Source: Mycobacterium sp. Z3061 (lineage in GTDB: Bacteria; Actinomycetota; Actinomycetes; Mycobacteriales; Mycobacteriaceae). From it: a stretch of 64,000 bases of DNA. The position numbers were made by a program, and so were the translations under genes. The stretch covers positions 3,844,001 through 3,908,000 of the forward strand of contig NZ_CP134062.1 of the NCBI RefSeq assembly GCF_031583025.1. Direction: 5' to 3'. Positions 10,201-21,624 of the stretch are shown here, piece after piece; position 1 is the stretch's first letter; each line of letters opens with the position of its first letter. The notes under the pieces were generated by a model. It was given only the letters and a program-made list of their open reading frames with translations, had not been told where the DNA came from and did no database searches.

Positions 10201-13200
10201 CGGCGCGCTCCAGACTGTCGTTGGCGCCCACGATGATCGCGTGCAGTGCCGCGTCCAGTACGACTGGGTGCACGCCGAAACCCGTGGGCGACAAGCCCGC
10301 CGTGTCGGGCAGATTGACCTCCGCAAAGAGGTCGTCGCCGCGACGCCACATGGCGGTCAGTCCCTGGAAGGCCGGGCCGTAGCCGTACCCGCGCTCGGCC
10401 AGCCGCTCGTAGGTTCCGGTGACGTCGACCGGGCTCGCACCCGCCGGCGGCCAGGTCGACAGATCCGTGACCGGTTGTGCGGCAGCGGTACTCACCGAAC
10501 CTTCGGCGTGCAGCAGCCAGCCGCTCTCGGCCCGTGAAAACACCGATACGCCGCGCGAGCCGGATTCGTCGGCGGCATCGACGACGACTTGCACGGCGAC
10601 CGAACCGGATTCGGGCAGGATCAGCGGCGCAGCCAGGGTGAGTTCGTCGACCGTCGTGCAGCCGACTTCGTCCCCGGCACGGATGGCCAGTTCCACGAAT
10701 CCGGCGCCCGGGAAGATGGCGACGCCACCCACCGCGTGGTCCCGCAACCAGCCGTGCGTCGCGCCCGACAGCCGGCCGGTCAACACCACCCCGCCCGAGG
10801 ACGGCAGGTCGACAACCGCCCCCAGCAGGGCGTGCTCACCGGGAGCCAGGCCCAGGCCCTCGGCATCGACGGCGGCGTTGCCGCTGGACAACCAGAATCG
10901 GCGTCGTTCGAAGGCATACGTCGGCAATTCGACGAAGTTCGCCTGTCCCAGGACGGCACGCCAGTCCACCGCCGCACCCGCGACGTACACCTGAGCCACC
11001 GCGGTGGTCAGCGTGGCCGGTTCGGGCCGGTCCTTGCGCAGCGCGGAGGCGGTGGTGATCGCGACGTCGGGCAGCGACTCTTCGATCGACGCGGTCAGGC
11101 CGCCGTTCGGACCGACCTCGAAAAACCTTGTCGCGCCCGCTGACTGCGCGTAACGGATGCTGTCGGCGAAACGCACCGCTTCCCGGACGTGACGCTTCCA
11201 GTAGGCGGCCGAGGCGAAGTCGTCGCCGGCCAGTTGCCCGGTCAGGTTCGAGATGACCGGAATCGCGGGTTGTCCGATCGGCAGCCCGGCCGCGACCGAG
11301 CCGAATTCGTCGACCATGGGATCCATCAGCGGGGAATGGAAGGCGTGGGAAACCGCCAGCTGGTGCACCCGGCGGCCCTGGGCCCGCAGTCGCTCGGAGA
11401 CCTCGAGCACGGCCTGCTGCTCACCCGAAATGACCAGCGACGCCGGGCCGTTGACAGCGGCGATGCTGACTTCGGCGGTCAGCAGCGGCCGCACCTCCTC
11501 CTCGGTGGCCTGCACGGCGACCATCGCGCCGCCGGCCTCCAGCCGCTGCATGAACCGCCCGCGGGCGGCGACCAGGACCGCGGCGTTCTCCAGCGACAGC
11601 ACGCCGGCAACGTGTGCGGCCGACAGCTCGCCGACGGAGTGCCCCATCACGAAGTCGGGCCGCACTCCCCAGGATTCCAGCAGCCGGAACAACGCGACTT
11701 CCACCGCGAACAGCGCTGGCTGAGCGAATTCGGTTGTGTTGAGCACGCTTTCGTCGTGGCCCCACATCACCTCACGCAGCGGCCGCAGTAGGTGGCGGTC
11801 CAGTTCGCCGACGACGGTGTTGAACGCCTCGGCGAACACCGGGTAGGTCGCGTGCAGGCCCATGCCCATGCCCAGCAGCTGGGAACCCTGGCCGGGGAAG
11901 ACGAAGACGGTCTTGCCGCCCGGTTGTGCAACACCGCGGACGGCGGAGCCCAGATCGTCGTCGGCCAGCTCGGACAGCCCTGCCAGCAGCTGGTCCCGGT
12001 CGTCGCCGATGACGACGGCGCGGTGCTCGAAGGATGATCGGCCGGCCAGGGACCAGCCGACGTCGGCGGCGTCGAGTTCGTCGTGCCGGCCCAGGTATTC
12101 GGTCAGCCGGCCCGCCTGGGCGCGCAACGCCGGGGCGGACTTGGCGGAGATGACCCAGGGCAGCACCGCAGGTTTTGGCCCTGCAGTTTCGACTGCGGGC
12201 GCGGCGGGTCCGGATTCGATGATGACGTGCGCGTTGGTGCCGCTGATCCCGAACGACGAGACTCCGGCCCGCCGGGCACGGGCGGCTTCGGCCGGCCAGG
12301 GCTGCGGCTCGGTCAGCAGCGCAACCGATCCCGTCGACCAGTCCACGTGCGGGCTCGGCGCGTCGACGTGCAACGTGGCCGGCAACACCTGGTGACGCAT
12401 CGCCTGCACCATCTTGATCACTCCGGCCACACCGGCGGCGGCCTGCGTGTGGCCCATGTTCGACTTGATCGACCCCAGCCACAGCGGTTCGGTGCGGCCC
12501 TGCCCGTAGGTGGCCAACAACGCCTGTGCCTCGATCGGGTCGCCGAGCATGGTGCCGGTGCCGTGGCCCTCGACCACGTCGACCTCGGTGGCCGTCAGGC
12601 CCGCGCTGGCCAGCGCGGCGCGCACCACCCGTTGCTGGGAGGGACCGTTGGGAGCGGTCAATCCGTTGGACGCGCCGTCCTGGTTGATGGCCGACCCGCG
12701 CACCAGAGCCAGTACCGGGTGCCCCAGCCGTTGCGCATCGGAAAGCCGTTCCACCACCAGCATTCCGCCGCCCTCGGAGAATCCGGTGCCATCGGCGGCG
12801 CCGGCGAATGCCTTGCACCGTCCGTCGGCCGACAGGCCCCGCATGCGGCTGAATTCGATGAAGATGTCGGGCGTCGCGTTGATCGTGACACCGCCGGCCA
12901 GCGCCAGGTCGCACTCCCCCGACCGCAGCGACTGCACCGCCATGTGCAACGCCACCAGCGAGGACGAGCACGCGGTGTCCACTGACACCGCAGGCCCTTC
13001 CAGCCCGAGCACATAGGCGACGCGACCCGAGGCGACACTGGACGACTGCCCGGTCAACCGGAAGCCTTCCGCGGCCTGCGCGGCGCCGATGCCGTAGCCC
13101 TGGGTGTACACCCCGGCGAACACTCCCGTGGCGCTGCCCCGCAGCGAACCCGGCTCGATGCCGGCCCGTTCCAGTGCCTCCCAGGACAATTCGAGGTACA

Positions 13201-16200
13201 GGCGTTGCTGCGGGTCCATCGCCAGCGCTTCGCTGGGTGCGATTCCGAAGAAGGCGGGGTCGAAGTCGGCGACGCCGTCCACGAAACCGCCGGTGCGGGT
13301 GTAGCAGGTGCCGGCGACGTCGGGATCGGCGTTGTACAGCCCGGCCAGGTCCCAGCCCCGGTCGGCCGGGAAATCCGAGAGCACGTCGCGGCCCTGAATC
13401 ACCATGTCCCACAGGTCTTCGGGCGAGTACACGCCACCGGGGTAGCGGCAGGACATGCCCACGATCGCGATCTGGTCCTCACCGGTGACCCGCACGGCCG
13501 GTACGTCGGTGACCTCCTGCGGCAATCCGGCGAGTTCGGTCCGGATGTAGGTGGCCAGGCCGCTCGGCGTCGGGTAGTCGAAGATCAACGTGGGTGAAAG
13601 CGAGAGTCCGGTCGCGGATTTCAGCCGGTTGCGCATCTCGACGGCGGTCAGCGAGTCAAAGCCCAAGTCCTGGAACGCTTTGTCGGGATCGATCGCTTCG
13701 GGCGCGACGTTGCCCAGCACCGTGGCGATGTGGGAGCGCACCAGGTCCAGCAGCAGGGCGTGCTGCTCGGCCTCCGCCAGCCCGTGTAACCGGTGCGCGA
13801 GAGCCGATTTCGACTTCGCCGCCGCCAGTGACTCGTCGACCTGTCGCCGTGTCGGTGCGTTGACCAGGTCCCGGAACATCGGCGGCACCGCTACGGCGTG
13901 GGCACGCAGCGCGGCGAGGTCGATCCGGGCGGGCGCCAGGAACGGCTCGTCGACGATCAGCGCGGTGTCGAACAGTTCCAGTGCCTCGCGCGACGACAGG
14001 GCCAGGACGCCTTCGCGCCCCAACCGGGCCAGGTCCGCTTCGTCCAGTCCGCCGGTCATGGCGCTGGCCTGGTCCCACAGTCCCCAACCCAGCGAGATTG
14101 CGGGCAACCCGTGTGCCCGGCGGTGTGCGGCCAGCCCGTCGAGGAAGGAGTTGGCTGCCGAATAGTTGGCCTGTCCCGAAGAGCCGACCAGGCCGGCCAT
14201 CGACGAAAACATCACGAAGGCGGAGACATTCAGGTCCCGGGTGAGCTCGTGCAGGTTCCACGCGGCGTCCACCTTGGCCCGCAGCACCGAATCGATCCGG
14301 TCCGGTGTCAGCGAGGTGACCACCGTGTCGTCCAGCACGCCGGCGGCATGAATCACGGCGGAAAGCGGGCGCTGCACCGGGATGTCGGCGATCACCTTGG
14401 CCAGCGCTGGGCGGTCGGCAGCGTCACATGCCGCCACCTGCACCTGCGCACCCGCGGCCTCGAGTTCAGCCACCAGCTCGGCGGCACCGGGTGCGTCCGG
14501 GCCGCGCCGGCTGAGCAGCACCAGATGCCGAACGCCGTGCTGGGTCACGACATGGCGCGCCAACGCCGAACCGGCCATGCCGGTGCCGCCGGTGATCAAC
14601 ACCGTGCCGCGGGCCCACAGGCCCGGCAGGGTCATGACGACCTTGCCGATGTGGCGGGCCTGGCTGAGGTAGCGCAGCGCCGCCGGCGCGCGCCGGATGT
14701 CGAACGTCGTCACCGGCAACGGCCGCAACACCCCGGCGTCGAAGAGTTCGGCGAGATCGAGCATGTACTGGTGCATGCGCGGACGCCCCGGCTCGAACAG
14801 GTCGAAGGCGCGGTAGCGCACACCCGGGTATTGCTGGGCAATCACCCCGGGGTCGCGGATGTCGGTCTTGCCCATCTCCAGGAACACCCCACCGGGGGCG
14901 ACCAGACGAAGGGAGGCGTCGACGAATTCGCCCGCCAGCGAGTCCAGGACGACATCCATGCCCGCCCCGCCGGTAACGGTCCGGAATTTCTCCTCGAAGT
15001 CGAGGCTGCGCGAGTCGGAGATGTGGTCGTCGTCAAAACCCATGGCGCGCAGGGTGTCCCACTTGCCCTTGCTGGCGGTGCCGAACACCTCCAACCCGAG
15101 ATGCCGGGCCAGCTGGGTGGCCGCCATCCCCACACCACCGGCGGCGGCGTGGATCAACACCCGCTGCCCCGGCTTGACGGGTGCCAGGTCCATGAACGCG
15201 AACCAGGCGGTGGTGAAAACCGCTGAGATGGCCGCCGCTTCGGCGTATGACCAGTCCGACGGCATCGGCAGCAGCAACCGGACATCGCCGGGGACCAGGG
15301 TGCCGCTGGTGTCGGGGAAGAAGCCGTACACCGAATCGCCGACCGCGAACTCCGTGACGCCGGGTCCGACCTCGACCACCACGCCGGCGCCCTCGCCACC
15401 CAGCAACGCTTCGTGGGTGAACATGCCCAGCGTGATCATGATGTCGCGGAAGTTGGCCGCGATGGCGTGCAGGGCGACGCGGACGTAACCGGGCTCCAGC
15501 GGCGCGTCGGCGTTGGGCACCGGCTCTAACCGCAGGTTCTCGAAGGTGCCCGCACTGCTCAGGCCCAGCCGCCACGGCCCGTCGCCGGGCGGTTCGAGGA
15601 TGTGATCGACCGCGCGGCTGCCGCGAACCCGCGGGGTGTAGATCTGGCCGGCGCGCACCAGCAGCTGCGGCTCGCCCACGGCCAGTGCCGCTGTCAGCAG
15701 CGAATCATCCAGTGGGGCATCGGAATCGATCAACAACAGACGACCGGGGTTTTCGGTTTGCGCCGAGCGCACCAGGCCCCAGACCGCGGCGCCCGCCAGA
15801 TCGGTGACGTCCTCGCCCGGCAGCGCCATCGCGCCCCTGGTCGCCACCACCAGCACACCCGTCTCGTGCTCGGTCAGCCACGACTGCAGCGCGGCCAGCG
15901 CGCGGTGCGTACGTTCGTAAGTTGCGGTGACCGGATCCTCGTCACCGGCGACGGATTCGAAGATCTCATACGGCGTCATCGCGGCACCGCCGGTGGCGGT
16001 TGCCGGCGTCCAGACCAGTTCGAACAGCCGGTCCGGTCCGGATCCGGAAAGTGCCGCGCGCAAGCGCTTTTCGTTCACCGGGCGGGCCACCATGGCAGCG
16101 ACCGACAGCACCGGCAGACCCAGGCCGTCGGCCAGCTCGACAGAAACCGCGGACTCGCCGGCGGGGGCGATCCGCACCCGTACCCCGGAAGCGCCCGCGG

Positions 16201-19200
16201 CGTGCAGCGTCACGCCCTGCCAGGCGAACGGCAGCATGAGTTCGGCTGCCGGATTGGCCAGTACCGCGGCGTGCAGGGCAGCGTCGAGCAGCGCCGGATG
16301 CACCCCGTAGGCCGCCGAACCGCCTGCCGCCTCTGGCAGCGTCACCTCGGCGAACAACTCCTGACCCCGGGACCACAACGCCGTCAACCCGCGGAACGCC
16401 GGACCGTACCCGTAGCCGTGCTCGGCCAGCCGCTCGTAACCGCCGGCCAGATCGATGGCGACAGCGCCCTTCGGCGGCCAGACCGACAGATCCGCTCCGG
16501 GCTCGACGGAGCCCGGACGCAATGTGCCCTCGGCGTGACACACCCACACCGAACCGCCGTCGACGTCGGCGTGCGAGTAGATCGACACGCCCCGCTGCCC
16601 GGTCTCGTCGGCGGCCGCCCCGACAATCACCTGTACCGCAACCGATCCCGAAGCCGGGATCACCAGCGGTGACCGCAACGTCAGCTCGTCGACCGCCGAA
16701 CAGCCGACCTCGTCCCCGGCGCGGATCGCCAGTTCGACGAAGCCCGTGCCGGGGAAGACGGCCATGCCGGAGACCGCGTGGTCGGCCAACCATCCCTGCG
16801 CACTCGCAGAAAGCCGGCCGGTGAGGACGACACCGCCCGAGTCGGGCAACTCCACCACTGCGCGCAGCAACGGGTGTTCGCTGGCGGTCAGCCCCAGACC
16901 GGAGGCGTCAGCCCCGGTGCCCTCGCTGGACAGCCAGAACCGGCGCTTGTCGAACGCGTAGGTCGGCAACTCGACAAACCCGGCACCGTCCAGCACTCCA
17001 CGCCAGTTCACGGCCACCCCGGCGACGAAGGCAGCCGCCGCCGAGGACAGGAACCGTTGCAGTCCGCCATCTTCGCGACCCAGGGTGGGGACCACGACAG
17101 GTTCGGTGTCGCACGCGCTGACGGTGCCCTCGATACCGGCGATCAGGGCCGGATGCGGACTCGATTCGATGAACACCCGGTAGCCGTGCTCACAGGCACT
17201 GCGCACCGCCTGGTCGAGTTGCACGGTCTGGCGAATGTTGCGGTACCAATACTCGGCATCCAAACCCGCTGTGTCCAAACGACTTCCGGTCACGCTGGAG
17301 AAGAAGGCGATGCGCGACGAGGACGGCTCCAGTCCGGCCAGCACCTCGGTGAGCTCGCCGCGGATAGCCTCGACCTCCGCCGAGTGCGACGCGTAGTCGA
17401 CGTCGATACGGCGAACACGTAGCTCCCGCTCGACGCAGAGCGCACTGAGTTCGTCGAGCGCGGCCCCTTCGCCGGACACCACGACCGCCGACGGGCCGTT
17501 GACAGCGGCGATGTCGAGCCGGCCACCGAAGGGCGCCAACAACTCTCGCGCTTGCTCCGCGCCACAGGCGATCGACAGCATTCCGCCCGGCCCGGCCAGC
17601 CCGGTCAGCAGCTTGCTGCGCAGCGTCACCACCTTCGCGGCATCGTGCAGCGTCAGCGCGCCGGCGACATAGGCCGCGGCGATCTCACCCTGGGAGTGCC
17701 CGATGACCGCATCCGGGCGAACCCCGATCGACCGCCACAGTTCGGCCAGCGACACCATCACCGCGAACAGCACCGGTTGCACCACGTCCACGCGATCCAG
17801 CCCCGGAGCACCGGGGGCGCCGCGCAGCACGTCGAGCAGCGACCAGTCGACGAACTCAGCGAAGGCTTCCGCGCAGGCGTCGATCTGCCGTGCGAATACC
17901 GGTGCGGTGTCCAACAATTCGACGGCCATGCCGGGCCACTGGGAGCCCTGGCCGGGGAAGACGAAGACGGTCTTGCCGGTCGGCTGGGCTACGCCGCGGA
18001 CGAAGTCTCCCGGTTCATCGTCGGCCAGGGCGGCCAATCCGGCCAGTAGTCTGTCGCGGTCTCCCCCGACGATGACCGCCCGGTGTTCGAACGAGGTGCG
18101 GCCGGCCAGCGACCAGGCGACATCGGCGATGTCCAGATCGTCACGCCCGCCGATGTATTCGGCCAACCGGGCAGCCTGCGCCGTCAAAGCCGAGGCCGAC
18201 TTGGCCGAGATCGTCCACGGCACCGCCGGGCGCTGCGGGCCGGCTTCGCGCAGTTGCGCGGCCGGCGCCGACTCGATGATCACGTGCGCGTTGGTGCCGC
18301 TGATCCCGAACGAGGACACCGCCGCGCGGCGGGCACGGGCAGACTCGGTGATCCAGGGCTGCGGCTGGGCCAACAATTCCACTGCCCCCGCCGACCAATC
18401 CACGTGCGGGGACGGCACATCCACGTGCAGCGTCGCCGGCAACACCTCGTGGCGCATGGCCTGGACCATCTTGATCACGCCGGCGACGCCGGCGGCGGCC
18501 TGGGTGTGACCCATGTTGGACTTGATCGACCCCAGCCACAGCGGCTGCCGTCCGGACTCCGCGCGTCCCTGCCCGTAGGTGGCCAACAACGCCTGCGCCT
18601 CGATCGGGTCGCCGAGCGTGGTGCCGGTGCCGTGGCCCTCGACCACATCGACGTCGGTCGCCGACAGCCCGGCGTTGGCCAGCGCGGCGCGCACCACCCG
18701 TTGCTGGGAGGGACCGTTGGGCGCGGTCAACCCGTTGGATGCGCCGTCCTGGTTCACCGCGGTTCCCCGCACCACTGCCAGCACCGGGTGTCCCAACCGC
18801 TGGGCGTCCGAAAGCCGTTCCACCACAACGACCGCGCCGCCCTCAGACCATCCCACTCCGTCGGCGGCGCCCGCATATGCCTTGCACCGGCCATCCGGAG
18901 CCAGGCCTCGGTGCCGGCTGAACTCGACGAAGACCGTCGGGGTGGCGTTGACGGTCGCGCCGCCGGCCAGCGCCAGATCGCACTCTCCCGACCGCAGCGA
19001 CTGCACCGCCATGTGCAACGCGACCAGCGATGAGGAGCACGCGGTGTCCACCGACACCGCAGGCCCTTCCAGGCCCAGCACATAGGACACCCGGCCGGAG
19101 GCGACACTGGACGTCATACCGGTGAGCCGGTAGCCCTCGATCTCCTCAGCAAACATTCCGTAGCCCTGGGCGATGATTCCGGCAAACACACCCGTGGCGC

Positions 19201-19645
19201 TGCCCCGCAGCCCGCCGGGATCAATCCCGGCCCGCTCCAGGGCCTCCCAGGACAGCTCCAGCAGCATCCGGTGCTGGGGGTCCATCGCCAGCGCTTCGCT
19301 GGGTGCGATGCCGAAGAAGGCGGCGTCGAAGTCGGCCACACCGTCCACGAAGCCACCGGTGTTGGCGTAGGTCTTGTGCTGCGCGTCCGGGTCGGGATCG
19401 AACAGCTGGCCGACATCCCAGCCCCGATCGGTGGGGAACTCCGCGATGACGTCGCGGCCCTCGGCGACCATCTGCCACAGGCTGTCCGGGGAGTCGACAC
19501 CGCCCGGGAACCGGCACGACATTCCGACGATGGCGATCGGCTCGCTGGTCCGCTCCAGCAGCGCGCGGTTGGTCTTCTTCAGGCGTTCAACCTGGACCAG
19601 CGCTTTCCGCAATGCTTCAGTCGCATGCTGGAGCTGATCACTCAT
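7226..19645 (-). CDS. pks12: Two-module mycoketide polyketide synthase Pks12
   Basis: This 4139-aa type I polyketide synthase makes the branched chain of mannosyl-beta-1-phosphomycoketide. ATG 19645 follows AGGGG. An N-terminal coiled-coil docking segment ([20 protein letters not shown]) precedes two full modules. Module 1: KS about 35-460 (DTACSSS Cys near 200), AT about 560-860 (GHSQGE; YASH motif, methylmalonyl type), DH near 957 ([10 protein letters not shown]), ER near 1500, KR near 1683 ([13 protein letters not shown]), ACP near 1995 (GFDSL). Module 2: KS about 2055-2480, AT near 2668 (GHSVGE; HAFH, malonyl type), DH near 2970, ER near 3518, KR near 3698, ACP near 4010. There is no thioesterase; the acidic C-terminus ending AFMDDDE fits docking for iterative module use. 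The two modules are nearly identical DNA repeats. Confidence 0.97.
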   Translation of the reverse strand: MSDQLQHATEALRKALVQVERLKKTNRALLERTSEPIAIVGMSCRFPGGVDSPDSLWQMVAEGRDVIAEFPTDRGWDVGQLFDPDPDAQHKTYANTGGFVDGVADFDAAFFGIAPSEALAMDPQHRMLLELSWEALERAGIDPGGLRGSATGVFAGIIAQGYGMFAEEIEGYRLTGMTSSVASGRVSYVLGLEGPAVSVDTACSSSLVALHMAVQSLRSGECDLALAGGATVNATPTVFVEFSRHRGLAPDGRCKAYAGAADGVGWSEGGAVVVVERLSDAQRLGHPVLAVVRGTAVNQDGASNGLTAPNGPSQQRVVRAALANAGLSATDVDVVEGHGTGTTLGDPIEAQALLATYGQGRAESGRQPLWLGSIKSNMGHTQAAAGVAGVIKMVQAMRHEVLPATLHVDVPSPHVDWSAGAVELLAQPQPWITESARARRAAVSSFGISGTNAHVIIESAPAAQLREAGPQRPAVPWTISAKSASALTAQAARLAEYIGGRDDLDIADVAWSLAGRTSFEHRAVIVGGDRDRLLAGLAALADDEPGDFVRGVAQPTGKTVFVFPGQGSQWPGMAVELLDTAPVFARQIDACAEAFAEFVDWSLLDVLRGAPGAPGLDRVDVVQPVLFAVMVSLAELWRSIGVRPDAVIGHSQGEIAAAYVAGALTLHDAAKVVTLRSKLLTGLAGPGGMLSIACGAEQARELLAPFGGRLDIAAVNGPSAVVVSGEGAALDELSALCVERELRVRRIDVDYASHSAEVEAIRGELTEVLAGLEPSSSRIAFFSSVTGSRLDTAGLDAEYWYRNIRQTVQLDQAVRSACEHGYRVFIESSPHPALIAGIEGTVSACDTEPVVVPTLGREDGGLQRFLSSAAAAFVAGVAVNWRGVLDGAGFVELPTYAFDKRRFWLSSEGTGADASGLGLTASEHPLLRAVVELPDSGGVVLTGRLSASAQGWLADHAVSGMAVFPGTGFVELAIRAGDEVGCSAVDELTLRSPLVIPASGSVAVQVIVGAAADETGQRGVSIYSHADVDGGSVWVCHAEGTLRPGSVEPGADLSVWPPKGAVAIDLAGGYERLAEHGYGYGPAFRGLTALWSRGQELFAEVTLPEAAGGSAAYGVHPALLDAALHAAVLANPAAELMLPFAWQGVTLHAAGASGVRVRIAPAGESAVSVELADGLGLPVLSVAAMVARPVNEKRLRAALSGSGPDRLFELVWTPATATGGAAMTPYEIFESVAGDEDPVTATYERTHRALAALQSWLTEHETGVLVVATRGAMALPGEDVTDLAGAAVWGLVRSAQTENPGRLLLIDSDAPLDDSLLTAALAVGEPQLLVRAGQIYTPRVRGSRAVDHILEPPGDGPWRLGLSSAGTFENLRLEPVPNADAPLEPGYVRVALHAIAANFRDIMITLGMFTHEALLGGEGAGVVVEVGPGVTEFAVGDSVYGFFPDTSGTLVPGDVRLLLPMPSDWSYAEAAAISAVFTTAWFAFMDLAPVKPGQRVLIHAAAGGVGMAATQLARHLGLEVFGTASKGKWDTLRAMGFDDDHISDSRSLDFEEKFRTVTGGAGMDVVLDSLAGEFVDASLRLVAPGGVFLEMGKTDIRDPGVIAQQYPGVRYRAFDLFEPGRPRMHQYMLDLAELFDAGVLRPLPVTTFDIRRAPAALRYLSQARHIGKVVMTLPGLWARGTVLITGGTGMAGSALARHVVTQHGVRHLVLLSRRGPDAPGAAELVAELEAAGAQVQVAACDAADRPALAKVIADIPVQRPLSAVIHAAGVLDDTVVTSLTPDRIDSVLRAKVDAAWNLHELTRDLNVSAFVMFSSMAGLVGSSGQANYSAANSFLDGLAAHRRAHGLPAISLGWGLWDQASAMTGGLDEADLARLGREGVLALSSREALELFDTALIVDEPFLAPARIDLAALRAHAVAVPPMFRDLVNAPTRRQVDESLAAAKSKSALAHRLHGLAEAEQHALLLDLVRSHIATVLGNVAPEAIDPDKAFQDLGFDSLTAVEMRNRLKSATGLSLSPTLIFDYPTPSGLATYIRTELAGLPQEVTDVPAVRVTGEDQIAIVGMSCRYPGGVYSPEDLWDMVIQGRDVLSDFPADRGWDLAGLYNADPDVAGTCYTRTGGFVDGVADFDPAFFGIAPSEALAMDPQQRLYLELSWEALERAGIEPGSLRGSATGVFAGVYTQGYGIGAAQAAEGFRLTGQSSSVASGRVAYVLGLEGPAVSVDTACSSSLVALHMAVQSLRSGECDLALAGGVTINATPDIFIEFSRMRGLSADGRCKAFAGAADGTGFSEGGGMLVVERLSDAQRLGHPVLALVRGSAINQDGASNGLTAPNGPSQQRVVRAALASAGLTATEVDVVEGHGTGTMLGDPIEAQALLATYGQGRTEPLWLGSIKSNMGHTQAAAGVAGVIKMVQAMRHQVLPATLHVDAPSPHVDWSTGSVALLTEPQPWPAEAARARRAGVSSFGISGTNAHVIIESGPAAPAVETAGPKPAVLPWVISAKSAPALRAQAGRLTEYLGRHDELDAADVGWSLAGRSSFEHRAVVIGDDRDQLLAGLSELADDDLGSAVRGVAQPGGKTVFVFPGQGSQLLGMGMGLHATYPVFAEAFNTVVGELDRHLLRPLREVMWGHDESVLNTTEFAQPALFAVEVALFRLLESWGVRPDFVMGHSVGELSAAHVAGVLSLENAAVLVAARGRFMQRLEAGGAMVAVQATEEEVRPLLTAEVSIAAVNGPASLVISGEQQAVLEVSERLRAQGRRVHQLAVSHAFHSPLMDPMVDEFGSVAAGLPIGQPAIPVISNLTGQLAGDDFASAAYWKRHVREAVRFADSIRYAQSAGATRFFEVGPNGGLTASIEESLPDVAITTASALRKDRPEPATLTTAVAQVYVAGAAVDWRAVLGQANFVELPTYAFERRRFWLSSGNAAVDAEGLGLAPGEHALLGAVVDLPSSGGVVLTGRLSGATHGWLRDHAVGGVAIFPGAGFVELAIRAGDEVGCTTVDELTLAAPLILPESGSVAVQVVVDAADESGSRGVSVFSRAESGWLLHAEGSVSTAAAQPVTDLSTWPPAGASPVDVTGTYERLAERGYGYGPAFQGLTAMWRRGDDLFAEVNLPDTAGLSPTGFGVHPVVLDAALHAIIVGANDSLERADGVLVPFAWQGVCLHAAGASAVRARITPTGPSSVSVELTDVLGLPVLSVASMVARPVTEQQLKAALSGSAGDRLFEVNWSPAPALATGGTPPYQVFASEPVAGDTLAGVYTATHRALEAVQAWLAEHDSGVLVVSTRGAMALPGERITDLAGAAVWGLVRSAQTEHPGRIVLVDTDVPIAEEEAAAVLSVGEPQVLLRNGTPHIARVHGSRAVRGLLAPPGDVPWRLGMSSPGTFENLRMEPIPDADAPLGPRQVRISTSAMAANFRDVMIALGLYPDEAAAMGVEASGTVIETASDAGLFQVGERVTGLFPEGTGAVATTDERLLIKIPAGWSDTDAATAPVVFATAYYALKVLADVQPGQRLLVHAAAGGVGMAAVQLARHWGVEVFATASKGKWDTLRAMGFDDAHIGDSRSLDFEDSFRAATGGRGVDVVLDSLAGDFVDASLRLVAPGGVFLEMGKTDIRDAAEIAEQGVRYRAFDLFETGPDHIQRMLAELAELFDAGVLKPLPATVFDVRRAAAALRYLGQARHVGKVVMSMTSGVGEGTVLITGGTGMAGSALARHLVHRHQVRRLLLVSRRGPDAPGAAELAAELKAAGADVRVVACDAADRAALAEVIADVPAQHPLSAVIHAAGTLDDAVVTSLTPERVDAAMRAKVDAAWNLHELTRDLKLSAFVMFSSIAGLAGASGQANYAAGNSFLDALALHRQQHGLPAVSLGWGLWDQASSMTGALGAADLARFARDGIVAMGSEEALELFDTALVVDEPFLLPAHIDLVALRAKFDAGTLPPMFVDLINAPARRQVDDSLAAAKSKSALLQRLEGLDEEEQHAVLLDLVRSHIATVLGNTTPEAIDPDRAFQELGFDSLTAVEMRNRLKAATGLGLSPTLIFDYPNSAALAGYFHQELLGAAHQDAQPAAAPGEEELRRVVASIPVKRLRQAGVLELLLALANESDGDRNGAAGAPQDESVGKDLADMDLDDLVNAAFMDDDE

Positions 19646-19940
19646 TACTAACCCCTCGCCTAATTTGGTCGTCTCTGACCCGCCGGATGCGGCTCTCGCC
19701 GAGTCATAGAAACTGCTGCGCGAGGCGATGCCTTGGTGCAGCATTCCGACCCAAGAATCTCGCTCGTGAGTATCGCCAACTCCGGCAGGATTTCAAAAAC
19801 GTCGGATACTCCCAGCAGCTAGCCGAAGGCCGGCCGGGCACCCCGCGTACCGTGAGCCTTCTGCACTCCCTTGTACACGCGGCCCGCCGTTCATGGCGCG
19901 ACTGTACCGGTCCGGGCGGCACCGGCGTTCCGCGAGCGCG
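19646..19940. other. Non-coding leader of pks12
   Basis: No convincing gene is seen in these 295 bases: the open frames have atypical codon use and no ribosome sites. The stretch holds the pks12 promoter and 5' untranslated region on the minus strand; the pks12 ribosome site (GGCGAGGGG) sits just above 19645. No operator or riboswitch was recognised. Confidence 0.4.
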
Positions 19941-20291
19941 TCAGACTCCCACGCGACGCCAGCCGTCCGCGGCCCTGGCCGCGCGCAACAACTCGTCACA
20001 TAATTCGCGCAGTTCGGTCGCCGCCGCGCCTTCATCCAGGGCAGTGACGACGTCCTCCGCGGCACATCTGACCTGATAGACGCGATCCGAAAGGTCAGCG
20101 GCCTCGTCGGCGGACAACACCACGGCGTCGACGGGCAGGGCAGCCGTTTCCCCGCGGGAAATCATCGCCCGCTGCTCATAAGCCCGTTGCCGGCACGACT
20201 GCCGGCAGTACTGGCGGCGGCGGCCCATTCCGACGTCGGTCACATCACGACCACACCAGCGACAGGGCTGGGGCCGAAGGCGACGACTCAC
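19941..20291 (-). CDS. Small protein with N-terminal CxxC/CxxxC zinc-finger-like cluster
   Basis: This is a 116-aa protein from GTG 20291 (VSRRLRPQPCRWCGRDV). Four cysteines in CRWCG and RQYCRQSCRQRAYEQR look like a small zinc ribbon next to a basic segment, as in short DNA- or RNA-binding proteins. The rest is acidic and helical (ADEAADLSDRVYQVRCAAEDVVTALDEG). It lies between pks12 and rbpA, the place of Rv2049c in M. tuberculosis, but the annotated Rv2049c is shorter, so equivalence is uncertain. An upstream in-frame extension to 20468 lacks coding character. Metal binding is inferred only from the Cys spacing. Confidence 0.6.
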   Translation of the reverse strand: MSRRLRPQPCRWCGRDVTDVGMGRRRQYCRQSCRQRAYEQRAMISRGETAALPVDAVVLSADEAADLSDRVYQVRCAAEDVVTALDEGAAATELRELCDELLRAARAADGWRRVGV

Positions 20292-20467
20292 GCCTGACGA
20301 CTTTAGTCCGATACCGGCCGTGATCCCGGTATCATGGACAGTCGCGTCGCGCACCGCGCAGCAACGTGGAAAACCGGGAACTTGTGCAGACGGTCTTAAC
20401 GTTTGCTTAGACAGATCCAGAATTACGGGAGCACCAGCAGCTCGCCGGACCCAAAGGAGCAGCACCA

Positions 20468-20803
20468 ATGGCTGATCGTGTCCTACGAGGTAGTCGCCTC
20501 GGAGCCGTGAGCTACGAGACCGACCGCAATCATGACCTCGCGCCGCGCCAGATCGCTCGGTACCGCACCGAGAACGGCGAGGAGTTCGAGGTCCCGTTCG
20601 CCGATGACGCGGAAATTCCCGGCACGTGGCTGTGCCGCAACGGCATGGAAGGCACCTTGATCGAAGGTGACCTGCCCGAGCCGAAGAAGGTCAAGCCGCC
20701 CAGGACGCACTGGGACATGCTGCTGGAGCGCCGCTCGGTCGAGGAGCTCGAAGAGCTGCTCAAGGAGCGCCTGGAACTGATCCGGTCCAAGCGCCGCGGC
20801 TAG
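20468..20803 (+). CDS. rbpA: RNA polymerase-binding protein RbpA
   Basis: The 111-aa protein (MADRVLRGSRLGAVSYETDRN) is clearly RbpA, the essential actinobacterial transcription factor that binds group 1/2 sigma factors and RNA polymerase and stabilises open promoter complexes. The flexible N-terminal tail (about 1-25), the core domain (about 26-72, here with one visible Cys in LCRNGME), the basic linker (PKKVKPPRTHWD, about 73-85) and the C-terminal sigma-interacting helices (ERRSVEELEELLKERLELIRS) are all present. The start follows AAAGGAGC by the usual spacing. It is convergent with ppm1, 32 bp apart. It matches Rv2050 in sequence and position. Confidence 0.97.
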   Translation: MADRVLRGSRLGAVSYETDRNHDLAPRQIARYRTENGEEFEVPFADDAEIPGTWLCRNGMEGTLIEGDLPEPKKVKPPRTHWDMLLERRSVEELEELLKERLELIRSKRRG

Positions 20804-20835
20804 CGAGCCGGGCGAAGCGGGTCGCCGCCGTCAAA

Positions 20836-21624
20836 TCACGTGTGGGCGCGGCTGGACCGGGTGCGGTTGCGTCGGCCCTCGATGCCCCACTGCGCAACCT
20901 TGACCAGCGCCTCGCGGATGTTCGAGCCGCTCATCTTCGACACACCGATCTCACGCTCGGTGAAGGTGATCGGCACCTCGACGACGACGAAGCCGGTGTT
21001 CACGGTTCGCCAGGTCATCTCGATCTGGAAGCAGTAGCCCTTCGAGTCGACGCTGGCCAGGTCGATCGTCTCGAGCACCTCGCGGCGATAGGCCCGGTAA
21101 CCGGCGGTGATGTCGTGGACCCCGACGCCCAGGGCGAGGCGCGAATACGTGTTGGCGGTCCAGGACAGGGCCCAACGGCGCCACGGCCAGTTCCGTACGG
21201 CACCGCCGTGTACGTAGCGTGAGCCGATCGCCAGATCGGCGCCGGCCTCGACCGCCTCCAGCAGCCGGTAGAGCTGCTCAGGCGCGTGGCTGCCGTCGGC
21301 GTCCATTTCGACCAGGACCTGGTAACCGCGGCTCAGACCCCACGCGAAACCTTCCAGATATGCCGCGCCCAGACCGTTCTTCACGGTGCGGTGCAGCACA
21401 TGGATGCGATCGGGATCGGCCGCGGCCAGCTCGTCCGCGAGCCGGCCGGTGCCGTCGGGACTGTTGTCGTCGACGATGAGGACGTGAACGTCGGGGCAGG
21501 CGTCGGTGACGCGCCGATGGATCAGTGGGAGGTTCTCAAGCTCGTTGTAGGTGGGGATGATCACCAGGACGCGCTGGCTGGGACTGTTGCCCGCAACCTC
21601 GGGCCCAGACTGGCCGGTGGTCAT
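20836..21624 (-). CDS. ppm1: Polyprenol monophosphomannose synthase (Ppm1 catalytic domain)
   Basis: This 262-aa GT2 glycosyltransferase moves mannose from GDP-mannose to polyprenyl phosphate, giving the donor for lipomannan, lipoarabinomannan and glycoprotein assembly. Motifs: [15 protein letters not shown] near residue 20, [10 protein letters not shown] (about 50) and the DxD-type EMDADGSH (about 105) that binds nucleotide and metal. It corresponds to domain D2 of M. tuberculosis Ppm1 (Rv2051c). Here it is a separate gene: its ATG at 21624 overlaps the lnt stop as ATGA, as in the split arrangement known from M. smegmatis. Confidence 0.95.
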   Translation of the reverse strand: MTTGQSGPEVAGNSPSQRVLVIIPTYNELENLPLIHRRVTDACPDVHVLIVDDNSPDGTGRLADELAAADPDRIHVLHRTVKNGLGAAYLEGFAWGLSRGYQVLVEMDADGSHAPEQLYRLLEAVEAGADLAIGSRYVHGGAVRNWPWRRWALSWTANTYSRLALGVGVHDITAGYRAYRREVLETIDLASVDSKGYCFQIEMTWRTVNTGFVVVEVPITFTEREIGVSKMSGSNIREALVKVAQWGIEGRRNRTRSSRAHT

